Source: a virus
IMG/VR virus record: IMGVR_UViG_3300007559_000409
Location: 1 to 23,912 of that record
Strand: one strand, 5' to 3'
Length of the DNA stretch: 23,912 nucleotides
Shown here: piece by piece, positions 1 to 8,127 of the stretch
Numbering within the stretch: position 1 is the first letter of the stretch
Layout of the letters: every line of letters starts with the position of its first letter
Program-made: the position numbers and the translations under genes
The notes under the pieces: model-generated
What the model was told of the DNA's origin: nothing
The model's input: only the letters and a program-made list of their open reading frames with translations
Databases searched by the model: none

Positions 1-576
1 ACGGATGAGTCTTCGTCATTAACTGTACAGTTCAGTAAATTAATGAAAGTGAGACAAGTCATTGCGGAAGAAAAAATTAAAGATACTATAGAATTAGCCG
101 AAAATATTATCGAACAAGATAAAAAGGTTATTATTTTCACAAATTTTACAGACACGTTAAATAAGATAACAGAACACTTTGGAAAAATCGCAGTAAGTTT
201 AGACGGGTCAACATCTAAAGTTGCAAGACAATATGCTGTCGACCAATTCCAAGAGAATGATAAAATCAAAGTATTTGTTGGTAACCTAAAAGCTGCGGGG
301 GTTGGTTTGACCTTAACTGCGGCTGAAGCGGTTATTATGAATGACTTATCATTTGTACCTTCAGACCACTCACAAGCTGAAGACAGAGCGTTTCGTTATG
401 GTCAAAAAAATAATGTGTCGGTCTATTACCCAATCTTTGAGAATACGATTGAAGGTGCAATTTATGATATCTTAATTAAGAAAAAGAATATTTTTGAAAC
501 TGTTATGGGAGATAACATATTAGATAAAGGTGATTTTATTGAAGAAGTTATGAACCGTATCAACAAACGAGTATAA
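1..576 (+). CDS. SNF2-family helicase, C-terminal part (5' end outside window)
   Basis: The frame is open from base 1, so this is the C-terminal 191 residues of a longer gene; the ATG at 43 is internal. The visible part is a helicase C-lobe of the SNF2/SMARCAL1 type. It has a KVIIFTNF strand, a DGSTSK motif followed by a QF helix, the motif V region AAGVGLTLTAA, and motif VI QAEDRAFRYGQ, which matches the family QAxxRxxRxGQ signature including the arginine finger. SNF2-like ATPases translocate on double-stranded DNA; in phages they are linked to replication, recombination or fork remodelling. The ATP-binding lobe is not visible, so activity cannot be judged. The next gene starts 38 bases downstream in the same direction. 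A UvsW-type helicase is possible, but motif VI favours SNF2. Confidence 0.85.
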   Translation, partial: TDESSSLTVQFSKLMKVRQVIAEEKIKDTIELAENIIEQDKKVIIFTNFTDTLNKITEHFGKIAVSLDGSTSKVARQYAVDQFQENDKIKVFVGNLKAAGVGLTLTAAEAVIMNDLSFVPSDHSQAEDRAFRYGQKNNVSVYYPIFENTIEGAIYDILIKKKNIFETVMGDNILDKGDFIEEVMNRINKRV

Positions 577-588
577 TTTGAAACTTCC

Positions 589-611
589 GCTTATTTATAT
601 ATAAAATAAGC
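589..611 (+). promoter_or_regulatory. Perfect inverted repeat containing a TATTTATA element, before the SOD-fusion gene
   Basis: Eight-base arms GCTTATTT and AAATAAGC flank a 7-base ATATATA centre. TATTTATA at 592-599 lies 15 bases before the ATG at 615, matching the spacing at 2154 and 8672. No T-run follows, so an intrinsic terminator is unlikely. A promoter, operator or leader hairpin is more plausible. No Shine-Dalgarno sequence is present. Confidence 0.35.
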
Positions 612-614
612 CGT

Positions 615-2153
615 ATGAAAAAACTAGAAGAGAAGATTAATGTAATCTCTGAAGAAATTAAAAAAGTAGAAAAAGAGGCTGTCAAAGAAAACCTGATAGT
701 CGAAATGAAAAAAATCGGTATTGAGAGGCTTCCCTACTCGTACTCAGCCCTGAAAAAATTTATTGACGCGGAAACTATGAATTTCCACTACAACAAACAC
801 TACAAAGGTTATGTTGAGAAATTAAATGACGCGTTAAGTAAAAAGAAGTATGGTGATTTAGAGTTGGAAGAAATTATCAAGTCAATCAGCCGTTTTGATA
901 AGACAATTAGAAATAATGCCGGTGGAGCTTTTAACCACGCATTGTTTTGGAAGATGTTATCACCTAAAACACAGACACCAAATGGTGAAGTCCTAAAACA
1001 AATCAAGAAAGACTTTAAAAGTTTAACAATTTTCAAAAATAAATTTGAGGAAGTTGCTCGTGAAAGATTTGGTTCTGGTTGGGTTTGGTTGGTATTAACC
1101 AAAAGAAACCGATTAAAAATTATCTCAACACCTAACCAAGACAACCCATTAATGAATGTTGTTGAAGATGGTGGTTATCCCATTTTAGGTTTGGACTTAT
1201 GGGAACACGCCTACTATCTAAAATATAGAAACAAAAGAGATGAGTATATTAAAAACTTTTGGAGTTGTGTAAATTGGGATTTCGTTAATAAACTCTACAC
1301 TATGAGAGTTGAGAAGAAAATTAACGAGGTACAAATGTTAAAAACGGTTCTTAGTGAGGGTAAATCTGAAAGATGTAGTCGTGAGGAAACCGAAGCAATT
1401 AGAATGGTGTTTAATATCAACCCAAGAGTTAAGGATGTTTTTAAAGTGTCGATTAATAAAATACTTAAAGATGTCTTCCCCGACAATTATTACAATATGA
1501 ATGAATTTGCCAAAGGTGAAATGGCGGGGGTTTATAATTTAGAAGGTGAGGGTCGTTCTGTTATCAACAAACTAAACACTAACTACAGTTGTTTTTGTGT
1601 ATTACTAAATGATGTTAATACTGTGTTGGATAAAGCAAATCAACCAAAAATACAGATGGTTGGTCTGACACCGGCAGAACAATTAAATGAAGTTAAAAAA
1701 TTGGTTAACATCTTAGACAAATATAAACACAGAATTTTTAACAGAGAATCTGCAACGTTTCAAAATATCATGAGAATATTAACTCAGACCGATAGTTGGG
1801 GACAAAAAAGAGAAGACGTTACCGTTGATATCCTTAAAAAGAAATTTGGTAAAGACAATGTTAGAGCAATTGGTAAATTAGGTAGTCGTGAAGATATGAT
1901 TGGTGGTATTGATTGTGAAATTGATGTTGCAGGTACAACCCATACCTCACAAATTAAACCGTTTACAGGACTTAAAAAGATTGATGGTCTTATCCATATC
2001 TATGGTTCGGCTAACGTTAAAAAATATTCAACTGATTGGTTAATCTTTACAAAGAACAATAAAGATGTTGTTGTTTTTAGAAATAAAAACACCAAGATTA
2101 TTGATGGACAATACGTTTTCCCTGAGAAAGATTTAATTTATTCTTTGAATTGA
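615..2153 (+). CDS. Mn/Fe superoxide dismutase fused to a nuclease-like C-terminal domain
   Basis: This is a 512-residue protein in three parts. Residues 1-37 form a charged, probably coiled-coil leader. Residues about 38-230 are a full iron/manganese superoxide dismutase, which converts superoxide to hydrogen peroxide and oxygen. All four metal ligands are present: His58 in FHYNKHY, His108 in NHALFW, and Asp194 and His198 in LDLWEHAYY. Gln175 in STPNQDNPLM and the NNAGG run at 101-105 favour the Mn or cambialistic type. Residues 231-512 are unrelated to SOD. Near their end, GGIDCEIDV (430-438) followed by QIK (446-448), with Glu400 in a preceding helix, resembles a PD-(D/E)xK or Mrr-type nuclease core with Gln in place of Glu. 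The SOD call is firm; the nuclease call is inference from a short motif. The gene lies between helicase and neck-protein genes. Ordinary SODs are about 200 residues and stand alone. Confidence 0.88.
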   Translation: MKKLEEKINVISEEIKKVEKEAVKENLIVEMKKIGIERLPYSYSALKKFIDAETMNFHYNKHYKGYVEKLNDALSKKKYGDLELEEIIKSISRFDKTIRNNAGGAFNHALFWKMLSPKTQTPNGEVLKQIKKDFKSLTIFKNKFEEVARERFGSGWVWLVLTKRNRLKIISTPNQDNPLMNVVEDGGYPILGLDLWEHAYYLKYRNKRDEYIKNFWSCVNWDFVNKLYTMRVEKKINEVQMLKTVLSEGKSERCSREETEAIRMVFNINPRVKDVFKVSINKILKDVFPDNYYNMNEFAKGEMAGVYNLEGEGRSVINKLNTNYSCFCVLLNDVNTVLDKANQPKIQMVGLTPAEQLNEVKKLVNILDKYKHRIFNRESATFQNIMRILTQTDSWGQKREDVTVDILKKKFGKDNVRAIGKLGSREDMIGGIDCEIDVAGTTHTSQIKPFTGLKKIDGLIHIYGSANVKKYSTDWLIFTKNNKDVVVFRNKNTKIIDGQYVFPEKDLIYSLN

Positions 2154-2161
2154 TATTTATA
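2154..2161 (+). promoter_or_regulatory. TATTTATA element before the neck-protein gene
   Basis: An exact TATTTATA lies 14 bases before the ATG at 2176, directly after the preceding stop codon. It recurs at matching spacing at 592 and 8672. It is the reverse complement of the T4 late promoter core TATAAATA. Whether it acts as a promoter is inference. Confidence 0.35.
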
Positions 2162-2175
2162 TAGAAAACAAAACT

Positions 2176-3297
2176 ATGTCAATTATTTCAGAACCAGAAA
2201 GAAGTAAACTTTACACAAGGGTAAGACATGTACTTGGTGCACCTTTACGTTCAGTTGAGTTAGAAGACGAACAGATGGATACTCTTCTTGAGTTCGCCAT
2301 TGACGACTATTCCCAATATATTCAAAATTGGTTAATTGAATCCCAATGGTCAAACCTTTGGGGTCTTAATCTTGAAACCCAATCTTTGGCTCGTGCATTC
2401 GTAACAAAGAGTTTAGATTTTGAAACTCGATACACTTACGCGTATTCAAAAATTGTTGGTTTACAAGCTGGTGGTGATTGGGTATTGAAAAAAGATTTTA
2501 TTAATTTGGTTCCTAACCAACAGATTTATGAAATTCCTGCGGGAAGAGAATTAAATGAATTATTGTGGTTTACACCTTCAGAATTAAATAATATGTTATT
2601 TGACCCGTGGTCATTCGGCGCGTTAGGTGGAGCAGGTCTTGGTGGTCCTGCTGGTTATTCACAAATGGGTATGTCAGGTTCTTACTTTATGATGCCGGCA
2701 TTTGATATGTTATTGAGAATGCAAGAGATTAATATTCAGAGAAGAATCATTGCGGGCGAATTAACTTATCGTGTTACAGCATTACCTGAAGGTAAAAAGG
2801 CGATTCATTTAATGAACACACCAGGTGGTAAGTTTGACTTTGGTAACGCAGAAATGATGAAAGGTAAAGTGTGGTATTGGTATTACGATGTAGGTCCTGA
2901 TGATAGAGATAAGTGTCTTAAGAACAACCCTGATATTATTAAAATGCCGTCAGACGTTCCTTTAGATAAAATGTCTTGGGTTGATTTAAATAACCCCGCA
3001 CAACAGTGGGTTAGAAGATACTTTATCGCAACCTGTAAAGAAACATTAGGTCGTGTTAGAGGTAAATTCTCGGGTAATATCAAAACACCTGATTCTGAAT
3101 TAACGATGGATTACCAAAGTTTATTAACTGAAGGTAAAGACGAGAAATTAAAGTTGATTGAGGAGTTGACAGGTGCTGAAGGTACTTTAACCAGGTTAAA
3201 ACCTGATAAAGTTATGGAAAGAGAGGCTCTATTAGCTGAAAACCTAAACAAACAACTTAAGTTCAGAGCAATGCCTCGTCAAATATATGTCATCTAA
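2176..3297 (+). CDS. gp13-like neck (head completion) protein
   Basis: The 373-residue protein resembles the T4 gp13 neck protein family as seen in marine T4-like phages. These proteins close the portal after DNA packaging and take part in tail attachment. Supporting features are an N-terminal acidic helical region (ELEDEQMDTLLEFAIDDY), a Gly-rich loop at about 148-168 (GALGGAGLGGPAG), a Trp/Tyr-rich strand (KVWYWYYDVG), and a C-terminal run of the form WVRRYFIATCKETLGRVRGK followed by a charged helix. It is longer than T4 gp13 (about 309 residues); the Gly-rich loop accounts for some of this. There is no Shine-Dalgarno sequence. The next gene overlaps by 11 bases, consistent with translational coupling in a virion-assembly operon. 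The family call rests on overall pattern, with no catalytic motif to anchor it. Confidence 0.6.
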   Translation: MSIISEPERSKLYTRVRHVLGAPLRSVELEDEQMDTLLEFAIDDYSQYIQNWLIESQWSNLWGLNLETQSLARAFVTKSLDFETRYTYAYSKIVGLQAGGDWVLKKDFINLVPNQQIYEIPAGRELNELLWFTPSELNNMLFDPWSFGALGGAGLGGPAGYSQMGMSGSYFMMPAFDMLLRMQEINIQRRIIAGELTYRVTALPEGKKAIHLMNTPGGKFDFGNAEMMKGKVWYWYYDVGPDDRDKCLKNNPDIIKMPSDVPLDKMSWVDLNNPAQQWVRRYFIATCKETLGRVRGKFSGNIKTPDSELTMDYQSLLTEGKDEKLKLIEELTGAEGTLTRLKPDKVMEREALLAENLNKQLKFRAMPRQIYVI

Positions 3298-3679
3298 TAT
3301 GAATAGTATGAGAAGAAATTTTGGTAGAAAACTTGTTAGTGACAAGTTATACAATAGTAGAGATTATGAAACAATTATGAGTGCAAAACTAAGTCAAGAA
3401 GTTGAATTAACTAAAATTGTTAATACGTCAAACTACAAAACAAACGGTGAAGAATTTATCGTAGTTAAAGATATACCTGAGTGTAGAGTTATATTAAACT
3501 CTGAAACTACTGAGCATGTCATCATTAAAGCTTTAACAAAAGTAACAATAGCCCCTGATAAAGGAGCTATTGATGAAGATTGGGATGAGGTTGATATCGA
3601 CAGGGGTGCTTGCGTTGAATTCTATTTTATTAGTGGTAATTGGTATATTGGTTCATCCGATGGTATCAAAATGTCTTAA
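3287..3679 (+). CDS. Small structural-type phage protein, function unknown
   Basis: The protein has 130 residues. I do not recognise a family with certainty. The N-terminus is basic (MRRNFGRK) and the rest looks like a beta-rich domain ending in VEFYFISGNWYIGSSDGIK, a tail often seen in phage virion proteins with small beta-barrel domains. It starts inside the neck-protein gene, overlapping it by 11 bases; ATGs at 3299 and 3308 are alternative starts. The position after gp13 is where gp14 sits in T4, but this protein is about half the size of gp14 and does not resemble it. Its stop codon overlaps that of the convergent DNA polymerase gene by 4 bases. Confidence 0.6.
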   Translation: MSSNMNSMRRNFGRKLVSDKLYNSRDYETIMSAKLSQEVELTKIVNTSNYKTNGEEFIVVKDIPECRVILNSETTEHVIIKALTKVTIAPDKGAIDEDWDEVDIDRGACVEFYFISGNWYIGSSDGIKMS

Positions 3680-6471
3680 ATAATATGTTCTTCCCACCCT
3701 TCTGAAGCTAATTCGTAAATATAGTTAGGGTCAATACCACGTTTGCCCCAATATTTTAATTCACCCTCACTAATATCTAACACGTCTTCTTGTAATCTAT
3801 CTTGGTCACCTTCTTTAAAAGGAACACCATTTATCAATTCACATTGTTCCTTAGTGAAAAAACCTCTTTCTTCAGGGTCAGTAACTAAAAGGTTTTCTCT
3901 AATTTCTTCTTTGAATACAACGAGTAGGGGTTCGATACGTTTATTAAATGTTACAATTGCTCTTGGAACATTGTAATCTCCCTTCATATCAGGATTATTC
4001 TCAATCTCGTTTTGGTTTAACTTATAACAATTGATTCTAACCATAGATTCCATATTATCACTAGGTTCTTTACCATAAACAGATGTGTAATATTCAATGT
4101 CGTCTTTTCTCCACCCACTTTTTAGTTTGTTAACCTTTTGGACATCACCCTGTGATGCTTTGGTACCATTATTTACATAATAGATAACATCACCCAACTG
4201 AACATTTAAGTCATGTTGTATTGCTAGTTCCATGTGAGCCATACGACTCATAAGTGAACCACCCTTAGTCTTTTGAGTACAACGGAACTTATAGTCGTCT
4301 AATGATAATTTTACTTTAGCTCGTTGAGCAATCTTCATTAACGGAATCTCCTTGTTAAAGATTTTATTTAGGTATTCATAATACCACTCAATAAAGTCCT
4401 GACCTTTACCCTCAAGTAATTGTTTCACCCCTTTATCTAAGAAGTCCTCGATATACAACGGTAGTTTCTTTGATTTAATGGTATTACCTGTAAGTTTGAT
4501 TTTACCACTTGCTTCCATAACCGCATAGTTCTTACGAGCCAAGTTAATACACGAAGGCCAAGTTCCATCAGTATCTAACGCCATCTCACCTCTCATGAAT
4601 AAGTCGTTGAACTCAGCAACGTCAGCGTCGTCACCTGTATATTCTTTACCTTCCTTAACCTTCCAGTTTAATCCTTTACCGATGTAACGACGATTCTCCC
4701 ACCCTTCAGGTTTAGAGAAGTTCACACCGTCCGTATCCATCACAAGAGGGGTATATCCACGTTTCATAAAGAACTTAATCATCTGACGAAGATATTGACG
4801 ACCTGTACAGGTAATCTGTTCACCCATATACATGTCACCCCAAGCAAATACCTGTGGAGCGGACAATGCACCGAACATCGAGTTGATGAAGATTTTAATC
4901 GGTAATTGTTTACGGTCATAAGAAAGTGACTTCTTCTTATCCTTATCATACCACTCAGATGCTAAGTTCTTATACATGATACGAGCGTTACGGAAGTAAG
5001 ACAACATTCCTTTCATACCACCTAAAACGTCACACTTAGGGAATACATCGTGAACCAACTGAATAGATGGGTATAGTGAAGAGTAGTCAAGTTTTAATAC
5101 GTTTCTCGAGTATCCCACTTTAAGTAGTCGTGATAAACCACCAACAAACTCAGTCTTTTCTTCTTTTTGTGGAATCGCCAATTTGTGTTTGTAACTCCAC
5201 GCCAACATAATCATTTTCCATAGAGTCGCGGTACCCATTGTACTTACACGCTCATATGTCGTTGGTACCATCGATGCGAGTAGAAACGTACCCTGATTGA
5301 ACTCGTCATCCACAGTCAACGTTTCTTCTAAGTCATCGTCAAGATATCTCTCTACGATGTTATCACCCGTAACTTTTATATAAGTACCGGGAAATTTCTT
5401 ATCTAAGTCTTTGAACTCAGGTCGGTCGGCCCTTTTATATTTTCCATTTTTAACGTTTAACCAATATTCGTTCTTATCTCTATACATAGACCCGATGTCT
5501 TCATGAGGAATGTATACACGGTCGGCAGCTTCAGCATCAATATACTGAGTAATGTACTTCAAACCTGCAGACTTAATACTTGAGTTGATTGCCTGAGCTC
5601 TACGAACTGAGTGGATAATATCAATTACGTTATAACCCCAAAGGTTAGTTTGAGTAAAACGCTCAACCTCGTTAGCCAACTTTAACAATCCGTCTTTTTG
5701 GGCGATTGGTCTTTGAGGGTTTAGTGATTTAGCGATACGCTTGATATCCAAATTAAGAGCCTTACATCTCTCGAAAATCCAATACCAGTCGAAGTTCGCC
5801 GAGTTGTATCCTCCGATAATTGAAGGTTTAAGTTCATCAATGATTCTGAAGAACTCAACAATCCCTTTTCTTTCTTGGTCTTCGTCAGCACATTCAATAA
5901 CTTTTTGGAATCCTTTATTGGTTTTGATTCCAATCATAAAGATACGACCGTCTTTTGGTTCTAGAGCGGTCGTCTCTAAGTCGAATCCGAGTCTGGTGAT
6001 ATCATTGTATTCTTCATAACCCTTGAACAATCGTTTCTCTCTTGAGATGAGGTATTGTTCTACAGGTGGTAATACCATTATCTTATCTTTGGCCTTATCT
6101 GACCACGGGTCTAATCCACCATCACGGAAGAATTGGATAAGTGTACGATAACCTTTAAGTGATTTAACCATATACTTAAGACCATTCTCAAGTCGTTTAT
6201 CACCTTTGGTTTCTAACTTATCGATAACGATACCATATTTGGTCATCGCTTCTTTCTGTAAATCTTTGGATGTTTTGTAAAAGTTAAGACCTCGTAAATC
6301 ACCAACCCATGCAAATGCGGTGAATGAATCTTTCTTAATAACTTTACCCTGACCAGGGATTTCTTTGATTTTGTAAATTGAGTCCGTAACATAATCGAAC
6401 TCGACCGCGACAATATGTTCTTCGGGGTCATTACCTTCGAGGAAGGATTTAATTTCTTCTTGACTTATCAT
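3676..6471 (-). CDS. Family B DNA polymerase with 3'-5' exonuclease (gp43-like)
   Basis: The 931-residue replicative polymerase is close to T4 gp43 (898). The exonuclease motifs are present: Exo I as D164-L-E166, Exo II as N223 with F227-D228, and Exo III as Y376-x3-D380. The polymerase motifs are complete: motif A DYSSLYPSI starting at D462, motif B K526-x3-N530 continuing SMFG, motif C D579-T-D581, and the KNY element of the KxY motif. The tyrosine usual in motif B (YG) is phenylalanine here. Both proofreading and synthesis should be active. I see no typical clamp-binding peptide at the C-terminus, which ends GWEEHII. The gene is the last of the minus-strand block, 109 bases after the sugar kinase gene. 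The 5' leader has a TATTTATA element and a small hairpin. No Shine-Dalgarno sequence precedes the ATG. Confidence 0.97.
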   Translation of the reverse strand: MISQEEIKSFLEGNDPEEHIVAVEFDYVTDSIYKIKEIPGQGKVIKKDSFTAFAWVGDLRGLNFYKTSKDLQKEAMTKYGIVIDKLETKGDKRLENGLKYMVKSLKGYRTLIQFFRDGGLDPWSDKAKDKIMVLPPVEQYLISREKRLFKGYEEYNDITRLGFDLETTALEPKDGRIFMIGIKTNKGFQKVIECADEDQERKGIVEFFRIIDELKPSIIGGYNSANFDWYWIFERCKALNLDIKRIAKSLNPQRPIAQKDGLLKLANEVERFTQTNLWGYNVIDIIHSVRRAQAINSSIKSAGLKYITQYIDAEAADRVYIPHEDIGSMYRDKNEYWLNVKNGKYKRADRPEFKDLDKKFPGTYIKVTGDNIVERYLDDDLEETLTVDDEFNQGTFLLASMVPTTYERVSTMGTATLWKMIMLAWSYKHKLAIPQKEEKTEFVGGLSRLLKVGYSRNVLKLDYSSLYPSIQLVHDVFPKCDVLGGMKGMLSYFRNARIMYKNLASEWYDKDKKKSLSYDRKQLPIKIFINSMFGALSAPQVFAWGDMYMGEQITCTGRQYLRQMIKFFMKRGYTPLVMDTDGVNFSKPEGWENRRYIGKGLNWKVKEGKEYTGDDADVAEFNDLFMRGEMALDTDGTWPSCINLARKNYAVMEASGKIKLTGNTIKSKKLPLYIEDFLDKGVKQLLEGKGQDFIEWYYEYLNKIFNKEIPLMKIAQRAKVKLSLDDYKFRCTQKTKGGSLMSRMAHMELAIQHDLNVQLGDVIYYVNNGTKASQGDVQKVNKLKSGWRKDDIEYYTSVYGKEPSDNMESMVRINCYKLNQNEIENNPDMKGDYNVPRAIVTFNKRIEPLLVVFKEEIRENLLVTDPEERGFFTKEQCELINGVPFKEGDQDRLQEDVLDISEGELKYWGKRGIDPNYIYELASEGWEEHII

Positions 6472-6501
6472 TTTAAATATTTTTAAGAGTGGTGTATTAG
6501 C

Positions 6502-6519
6502 TGTCGCACAAAGACGACA
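6502..6519 (-). promoter_or_regulatory. Hairpin in the DNA polymerase leader, possible autogenous operator
   Basis: On the minus strand, TGTCG and CGACA can form a 5-bp stem around an 8-base loop (TCTTTGTG), ending 30 bases before the polymerase ATG. T4 gp43 represses its own mRNA by binding a leader hairpin with the same stem and loop sizes. The loop sequence differs and the T4 hairpin sits closer to its ribosome binding site. A stem this short can occur by chance. Confidence 0.25.
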
Positions 6520-6532
6520 TTTACCTTACCCT

Positions 6533-6540
6533 TATAAATA
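6533..6540 (-). promoter_or_regulatory. TATTTATA element before the DNA polymerase gene
   Basis: On the minus strand this reads TATTTATA, 61 bases before the polymerase ATG and inside the 109-base gap after the sugar kinase gene. It could give the polymerase its own transcript, with a leader that includes the hairpin at 6502-6519. The same octamer precedes three other genes. Confidence 0.35.
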
Positions 6541-6580
6541 TATTCTTATCAAACAAATAAGTCAAACAGGTTTTGAAAAA

Positions 6581-7333
6581 TTAGGGGGTTGCAACACCTC
6601 TTTTTGAAACTACGATTGCTGCCATGTCATTTGCAAACTTTAATGATGTTGGGACATCGTTAGTTTCGTGGTACTTTAAAATAAACGATGCTGTAAATGT
6701 GTCACCAGCACCACTAACGTCAATAGTTTCTTTAGGGTTATTACTTGGGTAAACTACGTGGTTATACATACAACCCGCAGAACCTAATGTTACAATAAAC
6801 TTTTCGGGATACAACTCAACAAGTTCTTTGTTGTTTTGATACTCGGTTTCATTTAGTTTAATGAAATCGATATCCATAATCATAGACCCTGACAATTTTT
6901 TCTTAGTATCCATAATTGTCAATTTTGCAAGTTTTGATATTTCGTCAATAATATTAGAGTCTAAATAACCTTTATTGTAGTCACTAATAATCACAAAGTC
7001 AGATTTACCAATAGTTTTCTTTTGTCTTGGTGATAAGAAGTTTAGTGTGTCACATTTTTCAATTTCACCGTCATCAACACGGGTAATCATTTGATTACTT
7101 TTCTTTTCTACAAAACGAGTCTTTTCAATTTTAGTGGATTGGTGCCAATGAACTACCTCAATATCTGACGATAACGCATTTAAGTTCTCAACAACATTAC
7201 CCGCCATACCTTTATTCTCTTTCGTTTCAATTGGGTTTAAGACTGGAACAGGCGCTTCAGGACATAAACGAGTTATTTTACAATAGACAAATCTGTCGGT
7301 ACCCAATTCACCGACTACTAATGCTTTTACCAT
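6581..7333 (-). CDS. PfkB-family sugar kinase, HldE-N/RfaE1-like (heptose 7-phosphate kinase-like)
   Basis: The 250-residue protein belongs to the ribokinase/PfkB fold and specifically resembles the kinase half of HldE (RfaE), which phosphorylates D-glycero-D-manno-heptose 7-phosphate at O1. Supporting motifs are GELGTDRF near the N-terminus, the HldE hallmark [11 protein letters not shown] (21-31; TSRISPEAPVPV-like in bacteria), [13 protein letters not shown] (sugar site), ISDYNKGYL (HldE-like DYxKG), and the anion-hole motif DVSGAGD ending in the catalytic base Asp211. It is shorter than bacterial kinase domains (about 320 residues), so loops are trimmed. The gene overlaps the nucleotidyltransferase gene by 26 bases; together the two correspond to a split HldE. 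Substrate specificity is inferred; another seven-carbon or related sugar phosphate is possible. Confidence 0.82.
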   Translation of the reverse strand: MVKALVVGELGTDRFVYCKITRLCPEAPVPVLNPIETKENKGMAGNVVENLNALSSDIEVVHWHQSTKIEKTRFVEKKSNQMITRVDDGEIEKCDTLNFLSPRQKKTIGKSDFVIISDYNKGYLDSNIIDEISKLAKLTIMDTKKKLSGSMIMDIDFIKLNETEYQNNKELVELYPEKFIVTLGSAGCMYNHVVYPSNNPKETIDVSGAGDTFTASFILKYHETNDVPTSLKFANDMAAIVVSKRGVATP

Positions 7334-7709
7334 AATTTATAATATTAGTTGATGAATAACCATCTAATTTATTGAAGTAGATAATTTCTTTTGAGTATTC
7401 AGAACCTATAACTTCTTTGTTTTTATAATCAGACCCGATTACCAAATAGTCGGGTTCCCATAATCTAATTTGTTCAGATAATTCAAAATCAGTGTCAAAT
7501 GTAACCACATCACCAACACCAATAATTCTTGATAAGAAATATTCTCTGTCAATACAAATGTTAACAGGTCTATCAGAACCCTTCAGTTGTTTCACTCTAT
7601 TATCAGTATCAATACCAACTCTAAGAGTACCAAGTGAAGATGCAAATTCTAAGAGTTCTAAATGACCCCTATGTAATACATCAAAAGTACCGTTTACCCA
7701 AACTTTCAT
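7308..7709 (-). CDS. Cytidylyltransferase-fold nucleotidyltransferase, HldE-C/RfaE2-like
   Basis: This 133-residue protein matches the adenylyltransferase half of HldE, which joins heptose 1-phosphate to AMP to give ADP-heptose. It has the nucleotide-binding motif [15 protein letters not shown] at 7-21 (HxGH-type, here HRGH), the GSDRPVN segment that contacts sugar phosphate, a [17 protein letters not shown] strand-loop, and the C-terminal SSTNII motif (STTxII in relatives). Length equals that of a stand-alone domain. Its start overlaps the cupin stop by 4 bases (ATGA) and its end overlaps the kinase gene by 26, so the three genes are probably translated as one unit. The specific nucleotide and sugar are inferred from family resemblance. 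Confidence 0.85.
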   Translation of the reverse strand: MKVWVNGTFDVLHRGHLELLEFASSLGTLRVGIDTDNRVKQLKGSDRPVNICIDREYFLSRIIGVGDVVTFDTDFELSEQIRLWEPDYLVIGSDYKNKEVIGSEYSKEIIYFNKLDGYSSTNIINYGKSISSR

Positions 7710-8092
7710 TTTAATACGTCACCTAACCAAACTCTATGTGAATCAGAATCAAAGTGTTCTGTTGAAACTTCAAAAATGGTTCCTTCAGTCAACGCTTCTA
7801 ACTGATGAGGTTGCCCTGGTAATTGTCTTACAGTATCACCAACTTTTAAATGTCGTTCTTGGACCTCACCTTTTTCGGTATCAATCCATCTATAGATAAA
7901 CTCACCTTTATCCACATACCAAGTTTCATCTTTAATCATGTGGTAGTGCATTGAGAATTTACAACCTTTCTTAAACACCAACAACTTCCCACAATACAAC
8001 TCGTTATTTTCAAAAATAACTTCATGACCCCAACCTTTGGGGACATTACACTCCTTACACTCAAGGGCATTATAAACAATAGGTTTTTCCAT
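7706..8092 (-). CDS. Cupin-domain protein, probably sugar-related
   Basis: The 128-residue single-domain cupin has metal-binding residues in the usual places: HYH at 49-51, Glu56, and His96 in PGQPHQLEA. GxxFSMHYH and VDKGEFIY also fit the cupin 1 motif, and a typical EHFDSDSHR segment follows the second motif. Such small cupins accompany nucleotide-sugar genes as isomerases, epimerases or binding proteins, and resemble the cupin part of type II mannose-6-phosphate isomerases. It is the first gene of a three-gene unit with the HldE-like nucleotidyltransferase and kinase (4-base overlap). The reaction cannot be read from sequence. A role in preparing the sugar phosphate is inferred from its neighbours. 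Confidence 0.75.
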   Translation of the reverse strand: MEKPIVYNALECKECNVPKGWGHEVIFENNELYCGKLLVFKKGCKFSMHYHMIKDETWYVDKGEFIYRWIDTEKGEVQERHLKVGDTVRQLPGQPHQLEALTEGTIFEVSTEHFDSDSHRVWLGDVLK

Positions 8093-8127
8093 AAGTCAAA
8101 TATAAATTACAAGAAAGATTAAGTAAA

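Noticed and set aside
809-1144. Open frame of 111 codons on the minus strand within the SOD-fusion gene
   Set aside because: It lies entirely opposite a clearly conserved SOD domain, and its translation shows no recognisable domain. The same reasoning removes the other frames opposite the polymerase and glycosyltransferase genes.
8097-8104. TATATTTG on the minus strand, matching the Bacteroidota -7 consensus TAnnTTTG, before the cupin gene
   Set aside because: It is only 4 bases from the ATG and has no TTG at the expected -33 distance, so a transcript would be essentially leaderless. It may be chance in AT-rich DNA.
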